Assembly: GCA_019459705.1 (NCBI GenBank)
Contig: JAIBFE010000241.1
Location: 1-34,140 of the forward strand
From: Thiobacillus sp.
GTDB lineage: Bacteria > Pseudomonadota > Gammaproteobacteria > Burkholderiales > Thiobacillaceae
Direction: 5' to 3'
DNA length: 34,140 bases
In this document: piece by piece, positions 1 to 8,084 of the stretch
How the letters are laid out: each line of letters starts with the position of its first letter
How positions within the stretch are numbered: the stretch's first letter is position 1
Translations under genes and position numbers: made by a program
The notes under the pieces: generated by a model
Databases searched by the model: none
Told to the model about the DNA's origin: nothing
Seen by the model: only the letters and a program-made list of their open reading frames with translations

Positions 1-323
1 TGCGGCATCGGGCCTTCGACGGCGTCGACCAGCAGCACCACGCCATCGACCATGCCGAGCACGCGCTCGACTTCGCCACCGAAGTCGGCGTGGCCGGGGG
101 TGTCGACGATGTTGATGTGGTATTCGCCGTAAGTGATCGCGGTGTTCTTCGCCAGAATGGTGATGCCGCGTTCCTTTTCCAGGTCGTTGGAATCCATCAC
201 CCGCTCGTCAACCGCCTGGTTGTCGCGGAAGGTGCCGGACTGTTTGAGAAGCTGGTCGACCAGCGTGGTTTTGCCATGGTCGACGTGCGCGATGATGGCA
301 ATGTTGCGGAGCTTGCGGGACAT
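1..323 (-). CDS. typA: Translational GTPase TypA/BipA, N-terminal part (cut by window edge)
   Basis: About 107 N-terminal codons are present and the rest lies beyond base 1. The product is a ribosome-associated GTPase of the EF-G/LepA class that acts in ribosome assembly and stress or low-temperature growth. The start [20 protein letters not shown] carries the G1 P-loop (AHVDHGKT). It is followed by the switch I segment KERGITI and the G3 motif [14 protein letters not shown], which is the usual TypA order. The ATG at 323 is preceded by no strong Shine-Dalgarno sequence. An extended -10 promoter lies in the 54-bp gap to the next gene upstream on the same strand. LepA or EF-G is less likely because the [12 protein letters not shown]-terminus and the [13 protein letters not shown] segment are typical of TypA. 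No defect is visible in the part present. Confidence 0.95.
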   Translation of the reverse strand, partial: MSRKLRNIAIIAHVDHGKTTLVDQLLKQSGTFRDNQAVDERVMDSNDLEKERGITILAKNTAITYGEYHINIVDTPGHADFGGEVERVLGMVDGVVLLVDAVEGPMP

Positions 324-353
324 GATGGGGTGCCGGATTGCGGGAAACCCAGC

Positions 354-362
354 ATTATATCA
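354..362 (-). promoter_or_regulatory. Extended -10 promoter candidate for typA
   Basis: Read on the minus strand, this is TGATATAAT: a perfect TATAAT box with the upstream TG of an extended -10 element. No good -35 hexamer lies 16-18 bp upstream, where the sequence is A-rich, which is tolerated for extended -10 promoters. Transcription would start near 346, about 23 nt before the typA ATG at 323. It sits just downstream of the preceding minus-strand gene, so typA can be expressed separately from that operon. Sequence inference only. Confidence 0.55.
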
Positions 363-377
363 GGGTTTTTTGACTAT

Positions 378-1634
378 TTATTGTGCAAGCGGGTGGGCAT
401 CGATTCGCGCGTCGATGCGGTCGATGATTTTCAGGTAGCGGGGGCTGCCTATCGGGCCGTAGCGGCGGTTGAACTCGGCCTGCGGCATGAACTCCGGGAG
501 GTCGCGAAAATCCGGCAGCAGGTCGGCGTCGCTGCGGGCGGCGGCCAGCCGCTGCCGCACCTGCGCCGCCGCTTCGCCGGTGGCGCGCTCGCCAAGTCTG
601 ACGCCGGCACGGTTGGCGGCCAGGTCGGTGAAACTGAAGCCCGAGCCCTTGTTGGCGTCCTCTTCTTCCTTGATCAGGCCGATGGCGTTGGCCAGCCGGC
701 TGCCGCCGTTGACAGTCAGCGCGGCGGAAATCATGAAGTGTTCGGCAAAATCTCGCCGCCCATGTAGCGACAGCAGCACACGCGGCGCCCTGCGGATCGA
801 TTTGCTGTCGCCTTCCAGCAGTCTGGGCAGGCTGATGCCGGAAAGATAGGCGGCGAGGGCAGTGAGCGCTGCGCGGTTTTCCTCGGCTGCGTCGCCGCTA
901 TTCTGCTGCGCATGGTCAAACAGCGGCGCGATGACGCTGACCAGCGGCACTGTGCTGCCACGCGAATGAGGTTTCAGGAGCGCATCCAGCTTCTCGGCAT
1001 AGCCCAGCATGCGTGCCTGGTCTTCCGGCGCAATCAGCAGTTCGGCGCTTTTGCGTTCAAGCTGGGTCAGCAGTTCAGGGTGCCAGCGGTAGTCCAGAGT
1101 GGCCTGGTTTTCGTCAAAATTCACCTGGGAAAATGCGTCGGCAAGCGAAGTGTAGGTTTCGTCGCGGCGCAGCCAGCGGTGCGCCAGGCGTGCCATATTG
1201 TCGGCCAGCGTGCCCGGTAGCGGCAGGCTGCCGAGTTGCAGGCTCTGGATGCGGATGCCGTTGGGCACATCGGCAACCTCGGCGGTGAGGTTGAGATAGC
1301 GGCCAAACGGATTGGACGGCACGGCCAGGGTGGCGGTCAGCGTGGCCAGGCCAGGCGTGAGTTCGGCGGCGATGCCGTTGACCTGGCGCAATTCGACCGC
1401 GTAATTGAGCAGGCGGTTGAGTTCTGCCTCGTCGAGCTGGATGGTCTGAATCACGTCGGGCGTCTGGCGGCGCGGGTCGTGCTTCTGGAACAGGGATTTG
1501 ATCCAGGCCAGATCGGTGCGGCGAAATTCGCTGGGCGGCTCGATTGCCGGTGCGTCGTCCAGCATCAGCCAGGGCAGCGCGATGAGCCCGGCCAGCATGA
1601 CAAACAATGCGCTCCACCCGATAAGCCGTTTCAT
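378..1634 (-). CDS. Uncharacterised N-terminally anchored protein, 418 aa
   Basis: I do not recognise a named family with certainty. The protein opens with KR and a hydrophobic segment (residues about 5-23) that is followed by charged and proline-rich sequence. It is therefore probably a single-pass inner-membrane protein or carries an uncleaved signal, with most of the chain in the periplasm. The rest is mixed alpha/beta without low complexity. The C-terminal third holds an ordered stretch (LSLHGRRDFAEHF, then FSFTDLAANRAGVRLGERAT, then LPDFRDLPEFM and FNRRYGPIGSPRYLKII) that looks conserved rather than random. The ATG lies one base after the globin stop codon, so translation is probably coupled to the globin and purT genes upstream. 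Codon use matches the neighbours. No catalytic motif is obvious. The gene is real; its function is unknown. Confidence 0.85.
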   Translation of the reverse strand: MKRLIGWSALFVMLAGLIALPWLMLDDAPAIEPPSEFRRTDLAWIKSLFQKHDPRRQTPDVIQTIQLDEAELNRLLNYAVELRQVNGIAAELTPGLATLTATLAVPSNPFGRYLNLTAEVADVPNGIRIQSLQLGSLPLPGTLADNMARLAHRWLRRDETYTSLADAFSQVNFDENQATLDYRWHPELLTQLERKSAELLIAPEDQARMLGYAEKLDALLKPHSRGSTVPLVSVIAPLFDHAQQNSGDAAEENRAALTALAAYLSGISLPRLLEGDSKSIRRAPRVLLSLHGRRDFAEHFMISAALTVNGGSRLANAIGLIKEEEDANKGSGFSFTDLAANRAGVRLGERATGEAAAQVRQRLAAARSDADLLPDFRDLPEFMPQAEFNRRYGPIGSPRYLKIIDRIDARIDAHPLAQ

Positions 1635-1635
1635 G

Positions 1636-2016
1636 TCATTGCGGCTGGTTGCGCATGAAATCGGCGGTCTTGAAAAAGGCCGCGGTCAGTTCCTGCTGCA
1701 TGGCGGGATCCACGTCCACATCCTGCATGGCGCGGATCATGCAGCCCATCCACTGGTCGCGCTCGGCTTCGCCGATGACAAACGGCATGTGACGGCGGCG
1801 CAGAAACGGGTGGCCGAAACGGTCGGTGTATTCCGGCGGGCCGCCGGTCCAGCCGGAGAGGAACCAGGCGAGTTTGTTGCGTGATTCGGTGAGGTCGGCC
1901 GGGTGCAGCTTGCGGATGCCGTAGTAATCGGGGTCTTCGTCCATCAGGTCGTAAAAGCGGTCGACCAGCCGACGGATGACTTCACCGCCGCCGAGGCGCT
2001 CGTAATGCGTCTGCAT
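1636..2016 (-). CDS. Group II truncated haemoglobin (trHbO-like), 126 aa
   Basis: This is a small haem-binding 2-on-2 globin whose proposed family roles are O2/NO handling or redox signalling in the cytoplasm. The N-terminus MQTHYERLGG, the FY pair at residues 21-22 (Tyr B10), the segment FLSGWTGGPPEY, proximal His76 in RRRHMPF (F8) and Trp89 in ERDQWM (G8) are the group II hallmarks. Length is normal. The ATG at 2016 was chosen because AAAGGG ends 5 nt before it. A GTG at 2022 is an in-frame alternative. purT ends at 2019, two bases before the ATG, and the unknown membrane-anchored gene starts one base after the globin stop, so the three genes are probably co-transcribed. Confidence 0.9.
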   Translation of the reverse strand: MQTHYERLGGGEVIRRLVDRFYDLMDEDPDYYGIRKLHPADLTESRNKLAWFLSGWTGGPPEYTDRFGHPFLRRRHMPFVIGEAERDQWMGCMIRAMQDVDVDPAMQQELTAAFFKTADFMRNQPQ

Positions 2017-2018
2017 GT

Positions 2019-3215
2019 TCACCCTTTGACCGGCCTGACGGCTGCGGCCGCCGCCTTGGCATGGGTGCGGGCATCGTCCGTGGTGGTGGCCGTGGCGAGT
2101 GCGACGCCCATGCGGCGGCGGGCAAAGGCCTGCGGCTTGCCGAATAGCCGGATATCGATGCCAGGCGTGCGCAAGGCATCCGCAACACCTTCGAAGGCGA
2201 TGCTGGTCGCATCCATGCCGCCGTAGATCACCGCTGATGCGCCGGGTTCGCGCAAGGATACGTCGACCGGTAGGCCGAGAATGGCACGTGCGTGCAGTTC
2301 GAATTCGTTCTGCCGTTGCGTCGCCATCGTCACCATGCCGGTGTCGTGTGGGCGTGGGCTGACTTCGGAAAACCACACGGTGTCACCCTTGACGAAGAGC
2401 TCAACGCCGAAAATTCCGCGTCCGCCAAGGTTGCCGGTGACGGCGGCGGCGATCGCTTGGGCATCCTGCAACGCCGCGGCAGACATTGCCTGCGGCTGCC
2501 ACGATTCGACGTAATCGCCCTTGACCTGCACGTGGCCGATGGGCTCGCAGAAATGCGTCTCGACCTGGCCCGATGCACCAAGCGCGCGCACGGTCAGCAG
2601 CGTGATCTCGTAGTCGAAATCGATGACGCCCTCGACAATGACGCGACCCTTGTTGACCCGTCCGCCTGCAGAGGCGTAATCCCAGGCCGTCCCCAGCTGG
2701 CTGGCGTCGTCGACTTTCGATTGGCCCTTGCCGGATGACGACATCACCGGCTTGACGATCACCGGGTAGCCCAGCTTCTCCGCGGCGGCGGTCATCTCGG
2801 CGAGGCTGTCGGCAAACACATAGGGCGAGGTCAGGAGATTCAGCGTCTCGGCGGCAAGCCGGCGGATGCCTTCGCGGTTCATGGTGAGGTTGGCGGCGCG
2901 CGCGGTCGGGATGACTTCGGCCAGCCCGGCGGCCTCGATCTCCAGCAGGGTTTCGGTGGCGATGGCTTCGATCTCCGGCACCACCAGATGCGGCTTTTCC
3001 GCCTCGATCAGCGCGCGCAGGGCTGTGCCGTCACTCATGTCGATGACGTGCGCACGGTGGGCCACCTGATGGCCGGGCGCATTGTCATAGCGGTCGACCG
3101 CGATGACTTCGACGCCTAGACGCTGCAGCGCGATGATGACCTCCTTGCCGAGTTCGCCCGCGCCAAGCAGCATGACGCGGGTGGCGGACGGAGAAAGCGG
3201 GGTGCCGAGACGCAT
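2019..3215 (-). CDS. purT: Formate-dependent phosphoribosylglycinamide formyltransferase 2
   Basis: This enzyme formylates GAR to FGAR in step 3 of purine synthesis using formate and ATP, independently of 10-formyl-THF. At 398 aa it is a full-length ATP-grasp enzyme. The N-terminal Rossmann segment [20 protein letters not shown] is followed by the ATP-grasp lysine region ([17 protein letters not shown]) and the metal-binding end [24 protein letters not shown], all typical of PurT rather than PurK. The ATG at 3215 has AGGA 7 nt upstream. Only 37 bp separate it from the upstream lipoprotein gene. That gap contains a seven-base T run on the coding strand but no clear hairpin. The PurT stop nearly abuts the globin start. 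Confidence 0.96.
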   Translation of the reverse strand: MRLGTPLSPSATRVMLLGAGELGKEVIIALQRLGVEVIAVDRYDNAPGHQVAHRAHVIDMSDGTALRALIEAEKPHLVVPEIEAIATETLLEIEAAGLAEVIPTARAANLTMNREGIRRLAAETLNLLTSPYVFADSLAEMTAAAEKLGYPVIVKPVMSSSGKGQSKVDDASQLGTAWDYASAGGRVNKGRVIVEGVIDFDYEITLLTVRALGASGQVETHFCEPIGHVQVKGDYVESWQPQAMSAAALQDAQAIAAAVTGNLGGRGIFGVELFVKGDTVWFSEVSPRPHDTGMVTMATQRQNEFELHARAILGLPVDVSLREPGASAVIYGGMDATSIAFEGVADALRTPGIDIRLFGKPQAFARRRMGVALATATTTDDARTHAKAAAAAVRPVKG

Positions 3216-3252
3216 GGACGGATCCTGATCAAAAAAACGATTTTACCGTGGC

Positions 3253-4836
3253 TTACAGATGTTCCTCGATCGGCAGCGCCTGCAGCACGCGCAGCAAGCC
3301 GCGCTGGATCGGCGTGGTTCCCGGTTCGATGTCCGTGATGCGCGTCAGGCCCTCGTGGATGTCGTGCCACTGCAGGTGTCTGTCCGCTTTCCCGTCGACG
3401 GTCTCGACGTCGAGTTGCGGCCGGTAGCTGCGCTCGGGGCGCATCGCGTCCTCGGCGATGACGGTGACCTGGCGCGCCAGTTCGGGCGAATGGATGACCA
3501 GGCCCATTTCGGTATTGAGCAGCGCCGAGCGCGGGTCGAAGTTGAAGCTGCCGATGAAGACGTGCTCGTCGTCGAACACGAAGGTCTTGGCGTGCAGGCT
3601 GGCGCGCGACGAGCCGCTGCCGAGGTCGCGCAGGCGGCCGCCGGTGGGTTCGGCGACCGGCTTCAGTTCGTACAGGCCGACGCCGGCCTCGAGCAGCGGG
3701 ATCCGATAGTTCGCATAGCCGGCATGCACCACCGGCACGTCGCTGGCGGCGTAGGCGTTGGTCAGCACATCGACCCGCACGCCCTGGCTGCGCCAGTATT
3801 CAAAATACGCCATGCCGGTGGCGCCGGGCACGAAATAGGGCGAAACGATGAGTGCGCGCCGGCTGGGGTCGACACCCAGCCCGGCAAGTTGCCCGATCAG
3901 CAGCTTGGACGTCGATTTGCTGCGCTTCAGTACCTTCTCCGGCGGGTCGACGATGAGGTCGGCGCGTGCGATCTGCCAAGGGGTTTTCCCGGTCAGCAGT
4001 CCAGGGATGGGATCGGCAGCCGTCAGCGCGCGGCCATAGTCGCTGCCAAGCCGCTCGCTGCGGAACTGCTGCAGGCGGCGGCTGGCACGCTGCAGCCGAA
4101 TGTCGCCGGGATTGACCGGCAGGGCCGAGGCCGGCACCGCAGCCTGGCTGTTCCAGTACTGGTCGAACGACTGCGACAACTCGTCGACGATCGCGCCTGC
4201 AGCGATGACGTCGAGGTCGATGAAGGCGATGTCGTGGTGGGCGCTGAAATACTCGTCGCCGATGTTGCGCCCGCCGGCGATGCCGATCTGGTTGTCGGCG
4301 ATGAAGACCTTGTTGTGCATGCGGCGGACCAGCCGGACGTTCTCGCGCAGGGCCTGCCAGCCCTTCACGAACAGATTGGCGCTGCGGGTATGGAAGGGAT
4401 TGAATAGCCGCACCTGGATGTTGGGATGGGCGTTGAGCGTGGCGAGCCGCACTTCCTTGTCAGCGGTGTCGATGTCGTCGATCAGCACGCGCACGCGCAC
4501 GCCGCGTTCGGCTGCGGCAAGCAAGGCGGCGGCGACCAGTTTTCCGGAGGTGTCGTGATGAAACAGGTAATACTGGACGTCGAGCGTCCGGGTGGCGCGC
4601 TGCGCCAGCGCCAGCCGAGCGGCGAGCGCGGCGTGGCCGCCGTGCAGCAGGTGAAAACCCGATTCGCCCGGCGGAATATGCATATCCAGACGCGATTTCA
4701 GTGGGCTGTCGACCTGGTTCAGAGCGGCATGCGAGGGGGGGCGCTCGGTGTCCAGCCTGAGCGTAGGCGCGCAGCCGGCGAGCGCCAGCAACGCGGCGAG
4801 GGCGAAGCTCACCCGCGCGTCAGGCGATATTCTCAT
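3253..4836 (-). CDS. Phospholipase D-family lipoprotein, cardiolipin synthase C-like, 527 aa
   Basis: The protein has two HKD motifs. The first is H174-x-K176-x4-D181 followed by GIAGGRNIGDEYF. The second is H415-x-K417-x4-D422 followed by IGSFNFDPRS. This two-domain PLD architecture resembles ClsC (YmdC), which makes cardiolipin from phosphatidylglycerol plus phosphatidylethanolamine. With the ATG at 4836 the N-terminus becomes a lipoprotein signal with lipobox LAGC (Cys22), so it is probably anchored to a membrane facing the periplasm. A TTG 18 bp upstream would add six residues and spoil the signal. The ATG lies inside the 3' end of ampD (17-nt overlap), suggesting translational coupling. 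Substrate is inferred from the family only; another phospholipase D-type activity is possible. Confidence 0.88.
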   Translation of the reverse strand: MRISPDARVSFALAALLALAGCAPTLRLDTERPPSHAALNQVDSPLKSRLDMHIPPGESGFHLLHGGHAALAARLALAQRATRTLDVQYYLFHHDTSGKLVAAALLAAAERGVRVRVLIDDIDTADKEVRLATLNAHPNIQVRLFNPFHTRSANLFVKGWQALRENVRLVRRMHNKVFIADNQIGIAGGRNIGDEYFSAHHDIAFIDLDVIAAGAIVDELSQSFDQYWNSQAAVPASALPVNPGDIRLQRASRRLQQFRSERLGSDYGRALTAADPIPGLLTGKTPWQIARADLIVDPPEKVLKRSKSTSKLLIGQLAGLGVDPSRRALIVSPYFVPGATGMAYFEYWRSQGVRVDVLTNAYAASDVPVVHAGYANYRIPLLEAGVGLYELKPVAEPTGGRLRDLGSGSSRASLHAKTFVFDDEHVFIGSFNFDPRSALLNTEMGLVIHSPELARQVTVIAEDAMRPERSYRPQLDVETVDGKADRHLQWHDIHEGLTRITDIEPGTTPIQRGLLRVLQALPIEEHL

Positions 4837-5380
4837 CGAGACGCCACCAGGCAAAATGGGGGCCGGGATCGGTCTTGCGGCCCGGTGCGATGTCGCTGTG
4901 CCCTACCACTGCCCGAATCGGGTAGGCCTGCTTCAGCACGTTCACCAGCGGGGCCAGGGTTGCGTACTGAACTTCGGTGAAAGGCAGGTCATCGGTGCCT
5001 TCGAGCTCGATGCCGATGGAAAAATCGTTGCAGCATTCGTGTTCCTGCCAGGTCGACACCCCGGCGTGCCAGGCGCGCCGGGTGCACGGCACAAACTGGA
5101 TCAGCGTGCCGTCGCGGCGGATCAGGAAATGGGCCGACACCCTGAGACCGCGGATACCCTGGTAATACGGATGCGCATCCCAGTCGAGCCGATTGGTGAA
5201 AAGTTCGATGATCGCATCGCCGTCGAAGACGCCCGGCGGCAGCGAGATGTTGTGGATGACAACGAGTTCGATCGCCATGCCCTCCGGGCGCGCGTCGCAA
5301 TTGGGCGAGGGCAGCTGGCGGGCGGTGGAGAGCCAGCCGGAAGCATCGAGGACGTCGGAGTGGGGCGAGGAAATCGACAT
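4820..5380 (-). CDS. ampD: 1,6-anhydro-N-acetylmuramyl-L-alanine amidase AmpD
   Basis: This cytosolic zinc amidase removes the peptide from anhydro-muropeptides in peptidoglycan recycling. In enterobacteria and Pseudomonas its loss induces AmpC. Ligands are visible as His43 (VIHNIS), His161 and Asp171 in GHSDIAPGRKTDPG. Lys169 and Glu125 (GIELEG) match the catalytic positions by spacing to the E. coli enzyme. The length, 186 aa, is normal and there is no signal peptide, so it is AmpD rather than the periplasmic AmiD. It is divergent from the purine-salvage gene, with an 88-bp spacer, and overlaps the downstream lipoprotein gene by 17 nt. No ampR or beta-lactamase gene is in the window. Confidence 0.96.
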   Translation of the reverse strand: MSISSPHSDVLDASGWLSTARQLPSPNCDARPEGMAIELVVIHNISLPPGVFDGDAIIELFTNRLDWDAHPYYQGIRGLRVSAHFLIRRDGTLIQFVPCTRRAWHAGVSTWQEHECCNDFSIGIELEGTDDLPFTEVQYATLAPLVNVLKQAYPIRAVVGHSDIAPGRKTDPGPHFAWWRLDENIA

Positions 5381-5410
5381 GGCGCAAGCTTACTCGACCA
5401 CCGCGAAGTC

Positions 5411-5439
5411 TGGAAACATCGGCGTCGAGGCCGTAGACT
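5411..5439 (+). promoter_or_regulatory. Weak sigma-70-like promoter before the purine-salvage genes
   Basis: TGGAAA (5411-5416) and TAGACT (5434-5439) are separated by 17 bp in the ampD/phosphoribosyltransferase divergent spacer. Each hexamer matches the consensus at four or five positions. The predicted transcript would start near 5446, about 23 nt before the ATG at 5469. No convincing counterpart was found for ampD on the other strand. Confidence 0.3.
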
Positions 5440-5468
5440 GCCGACTTCGTTTGATTTCGCTATCCGTC

Positions 5469-6014
5469 ATGACGCCGCCTGAAGCGCAACAACTGCTGGA
5501 CACTGCCGAGTGCGTTGCGTCCGCCGACGCCGTGCAGGCGGTGATCAACCGCTTGGCCAGTGACATTACCCATACACTGGCCGGCGAGTTTCCGCTGGTG
5601 CTGGCGGTGATGGGCGGCGCGGTGGTGTTTGCCGGACAGCTATTGCCGCGGCTGAATTTCCCGCTGGAGTTCGATTATCTGCACGTGACGCGCTATCGCG
5701 GTACCACCCAGGGCGGCGAGATGGAGTGGCGGGTGCTGCCGGGACAAAACGTGGTAGGCCGCAGCGTGCTGGTGCTGGATGACATTCTCGACGAGGGGGA
5801 AACCCTGGCGGCGATCCGCGACAAGCTCCTGCACATGGGCGCGACACGGGTGTGGTCAGCCGTGCTGACCAACAAGGACAACGGCCTCGCCAAACCGATC
5901 CGCGCCGATTTTGTAGGCCTGGACGTGCCAGACCGCTATGTGTTCGGTTGCGGCATGGATGCTTACGGACTGTGGCGCAACCTGCCCGCCATTTACGCTT
6001 TGAAGGATAAATAA
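5469..6014 (+). CDS. Hypoxanthine-guanine phosphoribosyltransferase family protein, 181 aa
   Basis: This is a type I phosphoribosyltransferase of the HPRT class, transferring ribose-5-phosphate from PRPP to a 6-oxopurine to give IMP or GMP. The PRPP-binding loop VLVLDDILDEGETL carries the paired aspartates. The pyrophosphate-loop region is AVMGGAVVFAGQLL, and the late segment DFVGLDVPDRYVFGCGMD is HPRT-like. The ATG at 5469 gives MTPPEAQQLL; longer in-frame extensions run into the divergent ampD promoter region and lack family character. The stop lies one base before the start of the next gene, a methylthioinosine/methylthioadenosine phosphorylase. That enzyme would release hypoxanthine, so this gene is a logical partner for salvage to IMP. 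Exact base preference is inferred. Confidence 0.88.
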   Translation: MTPPEAQQLLDTAECVASADAVQAVINRLASDITHTLAGEFPLVLAVMGGAVVFAGQLLPRLNFPLEFDYLHVTRYRGTTQGGEMEWRVLPGQNVVGRSVLVLDDILDEGETLAAIRDKLLHMGATRVWSAVLTNKDNGLAKPIRADFVGLDVPDRYVFGCGMDAYGLWRNLPAIYALKDK

Positions 6015-6015
6015 T

Positions 6016-6777
6016 ATGTTGGGAATCATCGGCGGAACCGGGTTGACCCAGCTCGCCAATCTGGAAATCACCCACCGTCAGGTGGCACGCTCGCCATACG
6101 GCGAACCTTCGGGTGCGCTCACCTTCGGCCGCATCTGCGGACAGGAAGTGATTTTTCTTGCACGCCATGGCTACGGCCATACCATTCCACCACACGAGGT
6201 GAACTATCGTGCCAACCTGTGGGCGCTGAAGGACCATGGCGTTGATCGCGTGGTGTCGGTGGCCACCGTCGGCGGCATCCATCCCGAATTGATCCCCGGC
6301 ACGCTGGTCATCCCGAACCAGATCATCGACTACACGCATGGTCGCGCCGCGACGTATTTTGTCGAAAATGGCAAACCGGTCACGCATCAGGATTTCACGT
6401 TTCCCTATTGCAGTGCCATGCGAACTGCATTGCTGCAAGCCGCAGTCAGCGCCGGCATCAGCCTGCGCGACGGGGGTGTGTATGGCGTGGCGCAGGGGCC
6501 GCGCCTGGAGACGGCGGCCGAAATCAACCGCATGGAACGCGACGGCGCCGACATGGTGGGAATGACCGGCATGCCCGAAGCCTATCTGGCGCGCGAACTG
6601 GCGCTCTGCTACGCGACGGTGGGAGCGGTGGTGAATTACGCCGCCGGGCGCGGTTTGTCGGCCGACGGCATCCAGATGGAAGAGATTCAGCCCGTGCTGG
6701 GGGAAGTGATGCTGCAGGTGCGGCATTTGCTGGAACAGTTGGTGACCAACGACGCTGCCGGGCTGTGCAGCTTCTGA
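6016..6777 (+). CDS. S-methyl-5'-thioinosine phosphorylase-like (MTAP/PNP family), 253 aa
   Basis: The product cleaves a 5'-methylthio-nucleoside with phosphate to methylthioribose-1-phosphate plus a purine base. The start MLGIIGGTGL is the phosphate-binding GGTG. RHGYGHTIPPHEVNYRANLWAL, the segment with VGGIHPELIPGTLVIPNQIIDYTHGR, and MVGMTGMPEAYLARELALCYA are family signatures. At the base-specificity site, where human MTAP has Asp220 and Asp222 (TDYD), this protein has Asn207 and Ala209 (VNYA). Loss of the adenine-reading aspartates fits a 6-oxopurine substrate, as in the Pseudomonas aeruginosa methylthioinosine phosphorylase. Co-transcription with an HPRT-type gene one base upstream supports this. 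Automated annotation may call it MtnP. The AAGGA Shine-Dalgarno lies in the end of the previous gene. Confidence 0.85.
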   Translation: MLGIIGGTGLTQLANLEITHRQVARSPYGEPSGALTFGRICGQEVIFLARHGYGHTIPPHEVNYRANLWALKDHGVDRVVSVATVGGIHPELIPGTLVIPNQIIDYTHGRAATYFVENGKPVTHQDFTFPYCSAMRTALLQAAVSAGISLRDGGVYGVAQGPRLETAAEINRMERDGADMVGMTGMPEAYLARELALCYATVGAVVNYAAGRGLSADGIQMEEIQPVLGEVMLQVRHLLEQLVTNDAAGLCSF

Positions 6778-6784
6778 GTGCGTG

Positions 6785-7507
6785 ATGAAGCTTTACCGTG
6801 TCTTGCAGTCGCAGGGGTTCGGCTCGCGCAAGGGCAGCATGGTGCGCATCAGGGCAGGCGAAGTCGCGGTCAACGGCGTGGTCTGCGATGACCCCGAGGC
6901 CGAGGTCGACCTGTCCGGACTGGAACTGACGCTTGACGGCCTCACCTGGCCGTATCGCGAAAAGGCCTACGTGCTGATGCACAAGCCGGCTGGCTACGAA
7001 TGCTCGCATCATCCCAGCCATCACCCCAGCGTGTTTTCCCTGTTGCCGCCGCATCTGCTGCAGCGCGGCGCGCAATGCGTGGGGCGTCTCGACCAGGACA
7101 CCACCGGCCTGCTGCTGTTTTCGGACGACGGCCAGTTCATTCACCGCATGATCTCGCCGAAAAAAAGCGTAGCCAAGGTCTACCGTGCCGTGTGTGCCGA
7201 CCCGGTGAGCGACGCCATGCTGGACGTCCTGCGCGGCGGCGTTCAACTCAACGACGAGCCGGCGCTGATTGCCGCGCTGGCGTGCGACAGGCTCGACACA
7301 CGCACGCTGCGCCTGACGCTGGCCGAGGGCAAATACCACCAGGTCAAGCGCATGATCGGCGCCACCGGCAACCGGGTCGAGGCGCTGCACCGCGAAGCCA
7401 TCGGCCACTATGCCTTGCCGGCAGACCTGCCGCCCGGCAGCTGGTGCTGGCTGGAGCCGGAAGATCTGAAACAGCTGGAGCAGCCATGGCGATCCGTGAT
7501 GTCCTGA
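6785..7507 (+). CDS. rsuA: 16S rRNA pseudouridine(516) synthase
   Basis: This RsuA-family enzyme isomerises a uridine of 16S rRNA, U516 in E. coli. The N-terminal S4-like RNA-binding domain (residues 1-55; [24 protein letters not shown]) precedes the catalytic domain. Motif II is [12 protein letters not shown] with catalytic Asp103, followed by AKVYRAV and [10 protein letters not shown]. Length is 240 aa. An in-frame GTG directly precedes the ATG at 6785; the ATG was chosen. The gene follows the phosphorylase by 7 bp, and its last 22 nt overlap the start of def. RluB/E/F relatives are alternatives, but the S4 start and motif spacing favour RsuA. Confidence 0.9.
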   Translation: MKLYRVLQSQGFGSRKGSMVRIRAGEVAVNGVVCDDPEAEVDLSGLELTLDGLTWPYREKAYVLMHKPAGYECSHHPSHHPSVFSLLPPHLLQRGAQCVGRLDQDTTGLLLFSDDGQFIHRMISPKKSVAKVYRAVCADPVSDAMLDVLRGGVQLNDEPALIAALACDRLDTRTLRLTLAEGKYHQVKRMIGATGNRVEALHREAIGHYALPADLPPGSWCWLEPEDLKQLEQPWRSVMS

Positions 7508-8019
7508 AAATGGGTGACCCGCGCCTGCTGGAACCGGCGCGCCCGGTGGAGGATTTTGCCTCGCTCGAACTGGCGCACCTGTTTGTCGACATGCACGACA
7601 CCATGCGCTCGCTCAACGGCGCCGGACTGGCGGCGCCGCAAATCGGCGTCGGCCTGCAGGTGGTGATCTTCGGGGTTGACCTCAATCCGCGTTATCCGGA
7701 TGCGGAAAGCGTGCCGTTCACGGTGCTCATCAATCCTGTGTTGACGCCCCTGTCCGACGCGATGGAGGAAGGCTGGGAGGGCTGTCTGTCGGTGCCCGGC
7801 ATGCGCGGGCTGGTGCCGCGCCACACTGCTTTGCGCTACCAGGGCTTCGACGCGGCGGGTCAGCCGATCGACCGCAGCGTGAGCGATTTTCACGCCCGCG
7901 TGGTGCAGCACGAAGTCGATCATCTGCGCGGCATTCTGTACCCGATGCGAATCCGCGACCTGCGCTATTTCGGTTTTACCGAGACCCTGTTCCCGGGGCA
8001 AAACCTGCAGGACGATTGA
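7486..8019 (+). CDS. def: Peptide deformylase
   Basis: The enzyme removes the formyl group from nascent N-formylmethionyl peptides at the ribosome. All three metal-site motifs are present: [10 protein letters not shown] (45-54), EGCLS with Cys100, and HEVDH with His142, Glu143 and His146. The length, 177 aa, is typical of gram-negative enzymes. The ATG at 7486 has a CTGGAG Shine-Dalgarno 5 nt upstream and overlaps rsuA by 22 nt, so translation is likely coupled. It is not next to fmt as in the common def-fmt arrangement. This may be a second deformylase copy; a search of the whole genome would settle that. Confidence 0.95.
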   Translation: MAIRDVLKMGDPRLLEPARPVEDFASLELAHLFVDMHDTMRSLNGAGLAAPQIGVGLQVVIFGVDLNPRYPDAESVPFTVLINPVLTPLSDAMEEGWEGCLSVPGMRGLVPRHTALRYQGFDAAGQPIDRSVSDFHARVVQHEVDHLRGILYPMRIRDLRYFGFTETLFPGQNLQDD

Positions 8020-8057
8020 CGGGGTTTCGACGCTTTCGGGCACGATTTTAGCTAGCC

Positions 8058-8084
8058 TAAAGTTGCTTCTGTCCTCGCCGCTAA
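8058..8084 (+). promoter_or_regulatory. Near-consensus sigma-28 (FliA) promoter
   Basis: TAAAGTTG (8058-8065), an 11-bp spacer and GCCGCTAA (8077-8084) match the enterobacterial FliA consensus TAAAGTTT-N11-GCCGATAA at 15 of 16 positions if the final T/G difference and the A/C difference are each counted once (14 of 16 strictly). Transcription would begin near 8091, giving a leader of about 45 nt with AAGGA before the ATG at 8137. A 7-bp inverted repeat (8073-8079 with 8102-8108) and the palindrome GTTACGTAAC (8088-8097) overlap the promoter and its start region. The match is strong enough to suggest that the next gene belongs to the late flagellar regulon. Confidence 0.7.
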
